Assembly: GCA_034927815.1 (NCBI GenBank)
Contig: JAYFPK010000003.1
Coordinates: forward strand, 1 to 64,000
Origin: Limiplasma sp034927815
Lineage (GTDB): Bacteria; Bacillota; Clostridia; Christensenellales; Aristaeellaceae
Direction: 5' to 3'
Length of the DNA: 64,000 nucleotides
The position numbers and the translations under genes were made by a program. Below are positions 18,189 to 29,613 of this stretch, in pieces. Numbering within the stretch: the first letter of the stretch is position 1; each line of letters starts with the position of its first letter. The notes beneath the pieces are model-generated. The model was not told where the DNA came from, made no database searches, and saw nothing but the letters and a program-made list of their open reading frames with translations.

Positions 18189-19994
18189 CTAGCGCACCAG
18201 CACCGGGCAGCAGGAACGGGTGGAAAGGGCCACCTGCTCCTCTCCGTCTGCCCTTTGCAGCCGGAAATAGTGGGATAGGGGCTGGGGGTACGGGGCTCCG
18301 GCAACGGCATAATTCACCCAAGAACCCCCGCCGCTTTGGGCCCACTGGATCTCGCTGGGCACAGGGGCGATTTGCTCATAGGCAAAATCATAGTGCTGTT
18401 CCCCCCCCACAAAGAGGGCGTACTTCCCGCTTTCCCTTTCCTTGGCCACCACCGCCTCGCAGTCCAGGTAAGCCGCCGCTTCCTCCACAAGGGCCACGGT
18501 GGTCAAATCCTCAAGGCGCACCAGCTCCCCCGTGTTCAGCAGCGCCAGGTCACAGGCGGAGCCCACCACTTCCTGGGTATCGGAGGCGTGGCGCCAAAAG
18601 TCCATCTTCCCTTCCTTGGAGAGTACATACAGGGAATAGCGCTCCTCGGGCTTCGCCAGATTCCCGGTGTCCACATAGGCCAAAGTGCGCTCCCCCCAGA
18701 AGGGCAAGGCTCTGCAAAACCAAAGGGCGCTGAGGGCTTCCCCCTGGGCGTTGATGTAGTTGAACCTGGTCCCGGCCCGGTCCTGAATCAGGGCCCAGCC
18801 GTTTTCCAGGGGGCCCAGCACGGCGTCGGCCCCCGCCGCCTGCTGGTATGCCGCCGGGCGGATCAGAGCCTTTCCCTGGCTGTTGAGCAGGTAAGGCGCT
18901 TTGCTCACATAGAAGGAATCGCTGGACTGGGGGATGAAATCCGCAGCGGAAAGCTCGTCAAAGTAGGCCAGCAGCCTTCCGTCAGAGCCCGCGAACAGGT
19001 AATAATCGTACAGGCCCTCTCCCACGGGGGTGCGGGTCAGCACATTGCCCGTGGTGACCGCCACAGGCTCCATTTCCAAAGTGCCGCTCACCGCCGCGAT
19101 GCCCTGCTGCGCCTTGACCCCCAGCTTCACCGGGGGCGCGGGGTCATAGCCCTTGCCGGAGGAGGCGGCTATGCCCGTGTCTGCCTGCTCCGCGGCGTTC
19201 ACCGGCTCCGCCCCCGTAAGCAGCGCAATCTGCTGCCCAAGCCAATCCCGCCCCGCATAGGCCGCCGCGCCCAGCACCGCCAGGACGCAGACCGCGGCCA
19301 GCACGCGCCTTCCCCTGCGCCGTCTGCTCCGCCTGGCCCGTTCCCGGTCCCGGGCGGCCTCCACCTCGTATTGGGCCCCTTGCAAGGCCAGGGCGTTCAT
19401 GCGGGCGGTATGGGCCCAGGTGGCTTCCCTAGGCTGGTAGACATGCCGCTTGGGAGCCGCGGCGGGGGTTTCTTCCAGGGGCTCCTCGCAAAGGATGTGG
19501 GACATCTTGGGCGGCGGAGCAAAAGCCATCTCCTGGGCGTCCTGGGAATCGGCCTCCCCCCGGTCCGAGGGGCGGCAATAGTAAGAGGCCGCCGGGCTTG
19601 CCCAAGGCGCGGGCTCAGGGGCGGCCTCCGCGTCCTGGAACGCCTCCTCCCCAACCGGCTCCTGGAAGTCTTGTTCACCAAAGCCCTCTCGTTCAAAGCC
19701 CTCTTCCTCCGGGGCTTCATTGGGGCTGTATGCCGAAAGGGAATCCGAAAAAGCCTCCAGCCCGCTTTCCCGGACCTCGTTGGGCGCATAGGGCCGCAGG
19801 GGGGCTTCCTGGGCCCACAGGCCGCCTGGAGCCTCCCGGGAGGGGGATTCCTCCCGGTTGTCATCTGGCGTATCGAGTATAGGCCGAGCGGTATAAAAAT
19901 GCTCGGTAGCTTCATCATGGGTACGGAATGCACGCCTGCGGCGGCTGTCCTCATTCCTCTGATTCTCGTCCCCGACGAAAGGCCATTCTCCCAC
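18189..19994 (-). CDS. Bitopic membrane protein, WG-repeat-like extracytoplasmic domain
   Basis: About 601 residues. An acidic, disordered N-terminal half (about 230 residues) is followed by an Arg-rich stop-transfer segment and one transmembrane helix (RVLAAVCVLAVLGAAAYAG, near residue 245). The C-terminal 330 residues form repeats resembling WG/beta-propeller blades (NGWALIQDRAGTRFNYINAQG). I prefer the GTG at 19994, which has GGGGG seven bases upstream. Downstream comes the RsiV-like secreted protein, so the pair may form one envelope-sensing unit; this is inference. Confidence 0.65.
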   Translation of the reverse strand: MGEWPFVGDENQRNEDSRRRRAFRTHDEATEHFYTARPILDTPDDNREESPSREAPGGLWAQEAPLRPYAPNEVRESGLEAFSDSLSAYSPNEAPEEEGFEREGFGEQDFQEPVGEEAFQDAEAAPEPAPWASPAASYYCRPSDRGEADSQDAQEMAFAPPPKMSHILCEEPLEETPAAAPKRHVYQPREATWAHTARMNALALQGAQYEVEAARDRERARRSRRRRGRRVLAAVCVLAVLGAAAYAGRDWLGQQIALLTGAEPVNAAEQADTGIAASSGKGYDPAPPVKLGVKAQQGIAAVSGTLEMEPVAVTTGNVLTRTPVGEGLYDYYLFAGSDGRLLAYFDELSAADFIPQSSDSFYVSKAPYLLNSQGKALIRPAAYQQAAGADAVLGPLENGWALIQDRAGTRFNYINAQGEALSALWFCRALPFWGERTLAYVDTGNLAKPEERYSLYVLSKEGKMDFWRHASDTQEVVGSACDLALLNTGELVRLEDLTTVALVEEAAAYLDCEAVVAKERESGKYALFVGGEQHYDFAYEQIAPVPSEIQWAQSGGGSWVNYAVAGAPYPQPLSHYFRLQRADGEEQVALSTRSCCPVLVR

Positions 19995-20105
19995 TGCAAC
20001 ACCCCCAAAATTCAATGCTACTGTACCACGCAACACAAGAAACGTCAAGGCTTTGGGTCCTTCGGAGCTGTAACAACCGCCGCCGCCGGCCCTTTCCCAG
20101 CCCAC

Positions 20106-20139
20106 AAAAAAACAGGCCCTCCGCCCCGCAGAGGACCTG
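20106..20139 (-). terminator. Intrinsic terminator (minus strand)
   Basis: On the minus strand CAGGTCCTC pairs with GAGGGCCTG (one G-U) and is followed by seven T. It ends the oadB operon transcript. Confidence 0.75.
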
Positions 20140-20158
20140 CCTTTGATCCATGGATTGT

Positions 20159-21292
20159 TTACTGGAACAGGGACAGCAGCACCCCCGCCGCGATGGCGGA
20201 GCCGATCACGCCCGCCACGTTGGGCCCCATGGCGTACATCAGCAGATAGTTGCCGGGCTTGGCCTTCTGCCCTTCAATCTGGGAGACCCGGGCGGCCATG
20301 GGCACCGCGGACACGCCCGCAGAGCCGATCAGCGGGTTGACCTTGCCGCCGGAGAGCCAGCACATCAATTTACCCAGCAGCAGGCCGCCCACGGTGCTGA
20401 ACATGAAGGCCACCAGGCCCAGGCCGATGATGGCCAGAGTATGCACGTCCAGGAAGGTCTCCGCCTTGGCGGTGGCTCCCACGGTGATCCCCAGGAAGAT
20501 GGTGACGATATTGATAAGGGCGTTCTGGGCGGTGGAGGAGAGGCGGTCCGCCACGCCGGATTCCTTGAACAAGTTCCCCAGCATCAGCATGCCGATCAGC
20601 GGCGCTACCGAGGGCAGCAGCAGCACGCAGAAAATGGTGACGATAATGGGAAAGCAAATCTTTTCCAGCTTGGAAACCTCGCGCATCTGCTCCATCTTGA
20701 TCTCCCGCTCCTTGGGGGTGGTCAAAAGGCGCATCAGCGGCGGCTGGATCATGGGGATCAGCGCCATGTAGGAGTAGGCGGCGATGGCGATGGCCGGCAG
20801 CAGGTGAGGGGCCAGCCGGCTGGTCAGGTAGATGGCGGTGGGGCCGTCCGCTCCGCCGATGATGCCGATGGAGGAGGCCTCCTTGGGATCAAAGCCCACC
20901 AGGATCGCCAGCAGGAAGGCTATCACAATGCCAAACTGCGCGCCCGCGCCCATGAACAGGCTGCTGGGCCGCGCCAGCAGGGGGCCGAAGTCCGTCATGG
21001 CTCCAATGCCCAGGAAGATCAGCGAGGGATAAATGCCCAGCTTCACGCCCTGGTAAAGGTAGTATAAAAGCCCGCCCGCCTCCTGGCCTGTGGGCGCGCC
21101 CATGAGGTTCGCCAAAGGCAGGTTGGCAAGCAGCATGCCAAAGGAGATGGGAAGCAACAAAAGAGGCTCAAACTTTTTGCCGATGGCGAGATAGATGAGC
21201 ACGCAGGCGATGGTGATCATGATGAGATGCTGCCAGGTCAGCGCCGCAAAACCAGATTCCGTTAAAATTTTCTCAAGCGCGTGTGTGAACAT
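20159..21292 (-). CDS. oadB: Sodium-translocating decarboxylase beta subunit
   Basis: A 377-residue polytopic membrane protein, the ion-pumping beta subunit of oxaloacetate/methylmalonyl/glutaconyl-CoA decarboxylases (OadB/MmdB/GcdB). Diagnostic stretches are IGIIGGADGPTAIYLTSRLA, holding the conserved Asp of the sodium site, SAGVSAVPMAARVSQ, and the end NVAGVIGSAIAAGVLLSL. AAAGGAG precedes the ATG. A 45-residue small-subunit gene lies 37 bp upstream in the same direction. No carboxyltransferase or biotin subunit is seen nearby, so the partner alpha subunit must be encoded elsewhere. Confidence 0.92.
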   Translation of the reverse strand: MFTHALEKILTESGFAALTWQHLIMITIACVLIYLAIGKKFEPLLLLPISFGMLLANLPLANLMGAPTGQEAGGLLYYLYQGVKLGIYPSLIFLGIGAMTDFGPLLARPSSLFMGAGAQFGIVIAFLLAILVGFDPKEASSIGIIGGADGPTAIYLTSRLAPHLLPAIAIAAYSYMALIPMIQPPLMRLLTTPKEREIKMEQMREVSKLEKICFPIIVTIFCVLLLPSVAPLIGMLMLGNLFKESGVADRLSSTAQNALINIVTIFLGITVGATAKAETFLDVHTLAIIGLGLVAFMFSTVGGLLLGKLMCWLSGGKVNPLIGSAGVSAVPMAARVSQIEGQKAKPGNYLLMYAMGPNVAGVIGSAIAAGVLLSLFQ

Positions 21293-21329
21293 TGTTTATC
21301 TCCTTTCCGCGGCCCGGGGCCGCACCGGA

Positions 21330-21467
21330 TTATCCCTTGGCCGCCGGGCTGAAGTAGCGCCGGATGACCACAGACGCCAGCTTGATAAGGCCATAAATGG
21401 ATGACAGCAGCGCGAACACCAGCCCCATCACAAACAGAGCCACCTTGATGCCTTCTCCGATACCCAT
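21330..21467 (-). CDS. OadG-like small membrane subunit
   Basis: A 45-residue protein, MGIGEGIKVALFVMGLVFAL followed by LSSIYGLIKLASVVIRRYF. One transmembrane helix and a short basic tail is the usual form of the gamma/delta (OadG-like) subunit that anchors the decarboxylase. GGAGG precedes the ATG by seven bases. Its position just before oadB supports the assignment. Confidence 0.75.
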   Translation of the reverse strand: MGIGEGIKVALFVMGLVFALLSSIYGLIKLASVVIRRYFSPAAKG

Positions 21468-21537
21468 GCTTCTCCTCCCTTTCCTGTTATCAAATACCCC
21501 GGCGCGCCACGGGGGCGGGCCGGGGCTTGGGATCCCT

Positions 21538-23730
<2,193 letters not shown>

Positions 23731-24163
23731 GAAACTACATCTCCTCTGTTATTAATCCCAATTGCACCCATTGTAATTATAACAGCGCAGTTTGGAAAAA
23801 TCCACCCTAATTTCCCGAAAAAACACAAAAACAACAGCCGGCGGAGTGGATTCCTGGGGAGCGGATGCTTCCTGGCGCTTTTGGTGCGGCGGGCCGGCCT
23901 GACGGGGCGCGCCTTGAGGCCATGCTGGGCGGTATGCAAAACCGGCTTGAAGGCCCGCGCCCTCTTGGCGGATAAGCCAAAAAGGCCTTTCCTCCATCCG
24001 CATGCCGGGCCTTGGGGGCTGTGCGGGCGGTCTTTTCCCCTGCGTCAACTCATCGGCGGAAACCTCTTTTCAACCGCTGGCCCAGCCAGCGGTTTTCTGG
24101 CTATCAAAAACAGGCCCCTTGCGCGGCAAAGGGCCTGTTTTTGGCGGAGGCCGAACCTGCCCC
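23731..24163. other. Intergenic with two hairpins
   Basis: No gene supported. It holds an AT-rich hppA leader (23740-23850), a 10-bp perfect hairpin (AACCGCTGGC at 24072-24081 with GCCAGCGGTT at 24085-24094) and a bidirectional terminator with 12-bp arms AAAAACAGGCCC (24106-24117) and 24131-24142, which ends the spoIID/LytB gene on minus. Confidence 0.6.
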
Positions 24164-26071
24164 CTATTCCTTTTGCAAGAACTTCTCCATTACATATCCT
24201 TCGATCACGTCCGTCCTCACCTTCACCCAGCCCTCCTCCTGGCAGCGCTGGATCACCAGAAGCCGCTGGTGCTTGTACAGGCGCATCAGCACCTCGCCGC
24301 TCAAATCCGGCGCGGCCCGCAAATTCAAGGTGGAGCCGTCCTCAATGCCGGTCACCAGGGCGTACCAAGCGCCGTCCGTGGCCTCCTGGGTTACGGGCAT
24401 CAGCGTGGGGCGCGGGGTGGGGGTGGGCTTGGGCCCGGGGGTGGCAAGCCGGTCCATGTCCAGCGCAGGCAGCGCCCGGTCCTGGTCCGGGTATTGCTTC
24501 ACATCCATGCCGGGGTAGTAGAAGGCAAGAATTTCCATAAAGGTCTTGCGGTAAAAAGCGGCCATCCATTCCGCCCCCCGCTGGCTCATGCCAACCCCGT
24601 GGCCATAGCGCCGGGACTGCACCACAAAGCGGTCGCTTTTCTCCACCACGGTGAGCAGCTCGTTGTTATACCCCGGGTTCAGCTCCAGGGCCAGCAGGCT
24701 CTTGGCCTCCGGGAACACCGGCAGCGTCAGCGTCACCGCCTCCTGGACAGGCTCAAAGGGGCCGTACACAGGCTCTGGGGTGGGAAGGGGCGTGGGGACC
24801 GGCGTGAGGGCCGGGGTCCCGGCAGTTTCCGTCCCCTCCCCAGAAGGAACCGCCGTGGGGCTGGGGGTGGGCATAGGGGTGGCCGCCGCCGTGGGGCCGG
24901 GGGTAACAAAAAGGCTCACGTCCTCCTGGTCCTCGTCCAGGGAGGGCAAGGGCGCGCTTGCAGTCAGGCCCGCGGGAATCACGCCCTCCATCCGGGTCCG
25001 GCCCGAATACTTGAAGGTAATGTGCATCTGGGTCATCAGCCGGGAAGGCTCCGCAAAGGCGGGGGTATCCAGAGACAGCGCCTGTACCTCGTCCACCCGC
25101 AGGCTCTCCGGGGCGGGATCGTAGCCCTTCTCTGCCAGGGCCTGGGCCAGCCCCTTCACCAGCAGCGCCCTAAGGCCATAGCCGGCCACCTCGCCGGAGC
25201 CCGGCTTCTTTAGGATCGTCACGGACTTGATCAGGCTGGCGGGGTTTTGCAGGTCATAGGGGTCGTCGGTCATGGCATAGTAGCCGTAGTCCCCCGGACC
25301 GTTCCACACATGCTGCACCAGCTCGGTCTGGCCTCCGTTGCTGGCTCCGTAAAAGCATTCCGCCAGCTTGTCCTTGTAAAAGCCGCACAAGCCGCGGGTT
25401 TGCGCCACAGCCTGGGCCGCCCGCTCATAGCCCCCAAGGACGCCCTTGAAAACCTGGTCGTTGGTGGTGTCCACCAAATCGTAGCCCTTGGAGGAATTTT
25501 GCTTGCGCAAGGCGTAAGTCCGGGCCGTCACCGCCTGGGCCTTTAGGGCCTCCAAGGGGAAATCGTTGCTCATTTCGTAGGGCACCACCCCCAGGAGGTA
25601 ATCCTCCACATGGATGTGCAAAATGGGGCGGATGTTCTCTCCATCCAGCTCCAGCTGCAAATCCCCCGGATACAGGGCCGGTTCCCCGGTGATGCGGATG
25701 CCGTTTTCCCGGTCCGCCTCCCCCTGGTAGCGGGTCAGGTACAAGGAGGCCCCGGCATGGAAGCTCATCCCCTGATAGTACACAAAGAGAGAGCCGTTTC
25801 GTGCCAGCAGCGTGATCTCGCTCCCTCTTTCAAAGATCATGCCGCTCTCGCCCTTGCTTCCCAGGCCATAGACCCCGTCCAGGGTAAGATCCATCCGGTT
25901 GGTGATCCCCAGGCGGCTGAGCAGCACCCGCACGATCTGGGAGCGCTCCCGGGCCGGGGGATAGGCGTTCTCCCCCAAGGCGTGGGCCTGGGGCAAAGCC
26001 GCCGCCCACAGCAGCAAACACAGGCAAAGGGCAAGCCGCCTCCGCCAAGGAAAAAAGCTCAATCCAGTCAT
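24164..26071 (-). CDS. Secreted SpoIID/LytB-domain protein with SH3 domain
   Basis: A 635-residue exported protein. Signal peptide 1-32 (LALCLCLLLWAAALPQAHA). The SpoIID/LytB domain covers residues 150-500: HVEDYLLGVVPYEMSNDFP with the conserved Glu, ALKAQAVTARTYALRK, ASNGGQTE and YGHGVGMSQRGAEWMA. A Thr/Pro-rich insert (TPTPLPTPEPVYGP) interrupts the domain near residue 415, a second linker follows, and the C-terminal 65 residues form an SH3 domain (LNLRAAPDLSGEVLMRLYKH). It probably cleaves or binds peptidoglycan; unlike spoIID it is secreted rather than paired with spoIIQ. Confidence 0.88.
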   Translation of the reverse strand: MTGLSFFPWRRRLALCLCLLLWAAALPQAHALGENAYPPARERSQIVRVLLSRLGITNRMDLTLDGVYGLGSKGESGMIFERGSEITLLARNGSLFVYYQGMSFHAGASLYLTRYQGEADRENGIRITGEPALYPGDLQLELDGENIRPILHIHVEDYLLGVVPYEMSNDFPLEALKAQAVTARTYALRKQNSSKGYDLVDTTNDQVFKGVLGGYERAAQAVAQTRGLCGFYKDKLAECFYGASNGGQTELVQHVWNGPGDYGYYAMTDDPYDLQNPASLIKSVTILKKPGSGEVAGYGLRALLVKGLAQALAEKGYDPAPESLRVDEVQALSLDTPAFAEPSRLMTQMHITFKYSGRTRMEGVIPAGLTASAPLPSLDEDQEDVSLFVTPGPTAAATPMPTPSPTAVPSGEGTETAGTPALTPVPTPLPTPEPVYGPFEPVQEAVTLTLPVFPEAKSLLALELNPGYNNELLTVVEKSDRFVVQSRRYGHGVGMSQRGAEWMAAFYRKTFMEILAFYYPGMDVKQYPDQDRALPALDMDRLATPGPKPTPTPRPTLMPVTQEATDGAWYALVTGIEDGSTLNLRAAPDLSGEVLMRLYKHQRLLVIQRCQEEGWVKVRTDVIEGYVMEKFLQKE

Positions 26072-26162
26072 GAAAAACCTCCTTTTGAGCCGTCGGAGGG
26101 TTGGTACATGGCTACGTTACCAAACGAACCACCCATGGGAATTGTTGCGGCCTGGAAGGGTT

Positions 26163-27515
26163 TTACAAATAAGCGGCAAAATTCTCCAATTCCCCCAGGT
26201 CCCAAAGCATGGAGGATGTGAGGTACTTGTCCCGGATATTCCGGGAACCCAAAAACGCGTCCACCGCGTCCTGACGGGTGAGGCCGATCTCCTGGGGTCT
26301 TGTGGGCAGGCCCAGGCTTTGCATCAGGGAAACGATCTCCTCCGCCCTGGGCAGCTCCTCCCGGATGATTTGCAGAATATCCTCCCAATGATCCAGGAGG
26401 CGCTCAAGCCTGACGGCGTGCTTCTTTGGGTCATTTTTCCCTTCGCGGCTTTCCTGGGCGGTCAGCCCCTGGGCCACGGCTTCGCCAAAGAGGATATGCA
26501 TCTCCTTTTCCCAGGCGGCCTGGGAGAAGTCGGCCATAGCGGCTTCGGCCCTGGCCCGGCTGGGAGTAAGCTTGCGGATATGCTCATAGAGCCCCAAGGT
26601 CAGGCAGGTGCCCACCCCCACCTGAATCCCGTGCAAGGAGGGCTGGGCCAAGCCTTGCAAGGCCCTCATCTCCCACAGGTGGGAAAAGTAGTGCTCCAGC
26701 CCCGAAGCGGGGCGGGAAATTCTGGCAAAGCTCATGGCGACGCCGCTGAGGGTAAGCCCCTCCATCACGCTCTCAATGGCCGCTTCCTCCCGGCGCAGCA
26801 GCCCCGGCGCGTTGTCCCGCACCCGGGCCAGGGCCCTTCGCACCATCCCCGCCACCTGGGGGCAGAAGTACTCCCCCGTTACCAGATGGGAGATGCGCCA
26901 TTCGCACAGGGACACGTATTTCGCCAGCATGTCCCCCAGGCCCGCCTTGAGCATGACCTCCGGCGCGGCCCCCAAAATGGAGGTGTCCGCCAGGACGGCG
27001 GTGGGGCAGGCGTTGTACAGGCTCACCTTCACCCGGTTTTGAATCATGCTGGCGCTGTCGCTGGCATAGCCGTCCATGCTGGGGGCGGTAGCCACCACCA
27101 GGCTGGGCCGCCCCAGCCCGTAGGCCAGCACCTTGCAGCAATCGTTGATCACCCCGGAGCCCACCGCCAGCAGCGCGTCGCAAGCGGGGTCAAAGGCCAT
27201 GGCCAGGGCCCCCACGGCCCCCTCGTCCGGCTCAAGGGCATGGGGCTGAGACGGGAACACAAAAAAGGAATAGGGAATCCCGGCTTCCTGCAGCAGAGCG
27301 CGCACCCGCTCCCCCGCCGCCGGGTCTGTATGGGCGTCGCTCACCACGAAGGGGCGGCGAACCTGGGCCCTTTGCAAAACCTGGGGCAGCAGGGCGAGAA
27401 CGCCCTTCCCCAGGTGGAAATGCCCAAGCCCTGTGGCATGACGCCGCCCGCAGGAGCAGTCAAAGCCCTCCGGGCGCAGGAGCTCCCGGAGTGTGAACGC
27501 GGAAAAATCGGTCAT
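26163..27515 (-). CDS. sn-glycerol-1-phosphate dehydrogenase (AraM/EgsA-like)
   Basis: A 450-residue NAD(P)-dependent iron-alcohol-dehydrogenase-fold enzyme reducing dihydroxyacetone phosphate to sn-glycerol-1-phosphate. Motifs: GSGVINDCCKVLAYGLGRPS (nucleotide binding), VATAPSMDGYASDSASM, and metal ligands in GLGDMLAKY, LEHYFSHLWEM and SLHGIQVG. In bacteria the product feeds AraM/PcrB-type ether lipids. The C-terminal 80 residues are an extra helical region. ATG 27515 has GGGGAG upstream. A DUF1905 gene lies 113 bp upstream on the same strand. Confidence 0.85.
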   Translation of the reverse strand: MTDFSAFTLRELLRPEGFDCSCGRRHATGLGHFHLGKGVLALLPQVLQRAQVRRPFVVSDAHTDPAAGERVRALLQEAGIPYSFFVFPSQPHALEPDEGAVGALAMAFDPACDALLAVGSGVINDCCKVLAYGLGRPSLVVATAPSMDGYASDSASMIQNRVKVSLYNACPTAVLADTSILGAAPEVMLKAGLGDMLAKYVSLCEWRISHLVTGEYFCPQVAGMVRRALARVRDNAPGLLRREEAAIESVMEGLTLSGVAMSFARISRPASGLEHYFSHLWEMRALQGLAQPSLHGIQVGVGTCLTLGLYEHIRKLTPSRARAEAAMADFSQAAWEKEMHILFGEAVAQGLTAQESREGKNDPKKHAVRLERLLDHWEDILQIIREELPRAEEIVSLMQSLGLPTRPQEIGLTRQDAVDAFLGSRNIRDKYLTSSMLWDLGELENFAAYL

Positions 27516-27628
27516 CGGTGTTTCTCCCCTCCCCGTGGATTCAGGCGGCAACCCCTGTTCCTCCGGGTTTCGGCCTTTGCTTTGGGATGGTATCCTGGGC
27601 AAGGAAACAGGGCATGGCAAGGGGTCGC

Positions 27629-27898
27629 CTATTCCCGCTCCTCAATGGTCACGTGGACGCTGTCCCCGGGCTGCTTGCCAAGCTGCCTGCGGATCTCCTT
27701 CAAGACCCCGATGATATGTCCGGGCGTGCCCATGCGGACCAGGCTGCCGTCATAGGGTATGCCGTCGAAGGTGGCGCGCACCTTCACCCGGCCCCGCCCA
27801 AACTCCTGGCGCACGTCATAGGGGAACTCCACATAAGCGCCGTCCAGATCCGGCACCTTTTGAATCACCGCGTCAAAGGCGTAGCGCTTGCCCGGCAT
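27629..27898 (-). CDS. DUF1905 domain protein
   Basis: An 89-residue beta-barrel-like protein: FDAVIQKVPDLDGAYVEFPY, VKVRATFDGIPYDGSLVRMG, IIGVLKEIRRQLGKQPGDSV. This is the DUF1905 pattern, found alone or fused to YdeI-like (DUF1801/OmdA) domains. No biochemical role is established. AAGGAGGG precedes ATG 27898. It may share a transcript with the glycerol-1-phosphate dehydrogenase downstream. Confidence 0.85.
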   Translation of the reverse strand: MPGKRYAFDAVIQKVPDLDGAYVEFPYDVRQEFGRGRVKVRATFDGIPYDGSLVRMGTPGHIIGVLKEIRRQLGKQPGDSVHVTIEERE

Positions 27899-28680
27899 GG
27901 CAATCCCTCCTTGTTGTTTTGGGAGAGGCTTGGCCGCTTCCATCATATCATGAGGGGGTGTGCTTTCACAAGAGAGGTGAGACGGGAAACAGGGCATGGG
28001 TATTTGATTTTGGTTTGTTTTGGGAGAAAGTGGCTTGTTTGAAAGGGATGGGGGTTTTTTTACAGTACTCAGGATGCTTTCTTCCTTGCTATTTAAGATA
28101 AGAAAACGAAAATGTTAGGGGGCCGGGGGGAGTTCCGATTTCTCTTTCGCCCGCCCCAGGGCTATACCCTGTGGCGGGTACGCGATTCGTTGCCTTCGGC
28201 AACTTCGGTCGCTAGCCGGGCCTACGGACCTCCCTCATTCCCCCAGGCCCCCCTAACAACCCCGTTCCCCCCGGGGCGGCCGGGGCACGGAGGGAAGCGT
28301 GTTCCCTGTGGGCACAGCGGCGCAGCCGCTAGCGACCCGCAGTGGGAAGCTTTACGAGTGGCGGGCACGGTAGTGCCCGCCACGACGATAAAGCTGAACC
28401 CAAGCCCCGGATCCCGATTGATGCACACAAGTCCCTTCTCATAAATTGCAGCGGCTTAGAAAAAACAGTGGGCTTGTTTTGGCGCCTGTCCATAAACCAT
28501 ACAACCTTCTTGATCCGCAAGATAGCATGGTATAGCCGTAACCAAAGAACAAAAGCACAGGGGAAAGGCCCGCCTTCTCCCTTTTTGTTGAATGGTGTGC
28601 TTGGTAGGCATGGCCCTAAGCCCGCCTCCGTTTCCCGTTTCCGTTTCAACGGCGCTTTCAGTCTTATGCTTCCTCTTGGA
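27899..28680. other. Long non-coding, hairpin-rich interval
   Basis: About 780 bp without a supported gene. The part from 28110 to 28440 is GC-rich and packed with perfect hairpins: GTTGCC-TTC-GGCAAC (28189-28203), AGCGGC-gca-GCCGCT (28317-28331) and a 48-nt structure at 28348-28395. The flanks are AT-richer. It resembles a degenerate repeat element or structured RNA more than a gene. Confidence 0.45.
28348..28395. repeat. Long perfect-stem inverted repeat
   Basis: GTGGCGGGCAC (28358-28368), loop GGTA, GTGCCCGCCAC (28373-28383): 11 perfect pairs. An outer stem AGCTTTA (28348-28354) with TAAAGCT (28389-28395) extends it after a small internal loop. No T run, so not a standard terminator. Confidence 0.7.
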
Positions 28681-29613
28681 CTATTTTCTTTTAAAATACC
28701 GGCTCAAGCCGTTTAAGGGCTCCTCCCGTTCCTCCTGGATTCCTATGGGCCCGGCTTCCTGCCAGGGGCCGCTGAGCAGCGCCACGATCTCCTCGTCCGG
28801 GGGCCGCTGGGCCGGGTCCTTGCGGAGCATGCGCTGCACGGGAATGCGGTAGGCCAAGGGCAGCTTGGGGGACAGGCGCACCTCGCCCCCCGCCAGGACC
28901 GCCTCGTAAAGGTATGCGTACCTGGCGGTATCAAAGGCCGGTAGCTCTCCGGCCCACAGGCGGTGGATCAGCATGCCCATGGCAAAGGTGTCCAGGCGGG
29001 TGGTCAGCGGCTCCTCCTCCCCCGTCAGCCTGAGAAACACCTCCGGCGACAGGTACACCGGGTCACCCTCCAGGTTTTCCCCCCGGCCCGGAGGCTCCTC
29101 CTCCAAAAATCCGCTGTCCAGGTCAATCAGCCGCAGGCGGTACCGTCCCGGCTTCCCTGTGAGCAGCAGGTGCTCCGGCTTCAAATCCGCATGGATGATG
29201 CCCTGGGTGTGCAAGCGGCGCAGGCACTCCGCCAGGTCGTGGAGCAGCAGCCGGGTTTCCCTCATGGATAGCCCCGCCGCGTCCTCCCCGCTGATGTGGG
29301 GCCAGGGCACCTCCTCGCTGACGGCGTAATACCGCCCCTCATGCCGGAAAAAATCCAGCACAGGCACCAAGGTTTCCCCGATCACGCAGGACAGGGCCGC
29401 GTACAGGCGGCGCTTGCGGCGCTCAAAGGCCTGGCAGCGGGCCAGCTGCTTCCGGGCCAGAGGCGTATCCTTGCCCTGGGGCGGGTGCACGGGAGACAAA
29501 AACTCCTTGAGAAAGAAGCGCTGGTCCTCCCGGCGGGCAATGCACCACCGGGCGCTTCCGCTTCCCACGGTTTTCATCTCCGTCAGGGGTTCATACCCGC
29601 CAATCCGGTTCAC
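28681..29613 (-). CDS. Serine/threonine protein kinase-like protein
   Basis: A 310-residue kinase-fold protein. ATP-binding lysine in QRFFLKEFL; catalytic loop HADLKPEHLLL (HRD replaced by HAD, so no activation-loop Arg-type control); metal-binding DLD in RLIDLDSG in place of DFG; activation/P+1 segment GDPVYLSPEV; then TRLDTFAMGMLIHRLW. No transmembrane or PASTA domain, so it is cytoplasmic. GTG 29613 lies 23 bp inside the PP2C gene. It is third in a VWA-PP2C-kinase operon like the TerY-P triads. Activity likely but not certain, given the altered motifs. Confidence 0.85.
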   Translation of the reverse strand: MNRIGGYEPLTEMKTVGSGSARWCIARREDQRFFLKEFLSPVHPPQGKDTPLARKQLARCQAFERRKRRLYAALSCVIGETLVPVLDFFRHEGRYYAVSEEVPWPHISGEDAAGLSMRETRLLLHDLAECLRRLHTQGIIHADLKPEHLLLTGKPGRYRLRLIDLDSGFLEEEPPGRGENLEGDPVYLSPEVFLRLTGEEEPLTTRLDTFAMGMLIHRLWAGELPAFDTARYAYLYEAVLAGGEVRLSPKLPLAYRIPVQRMLRKDPAQRPPDEEIVALLSGPWQEAGPIGIQEEREEPLNGLSRYFKRK

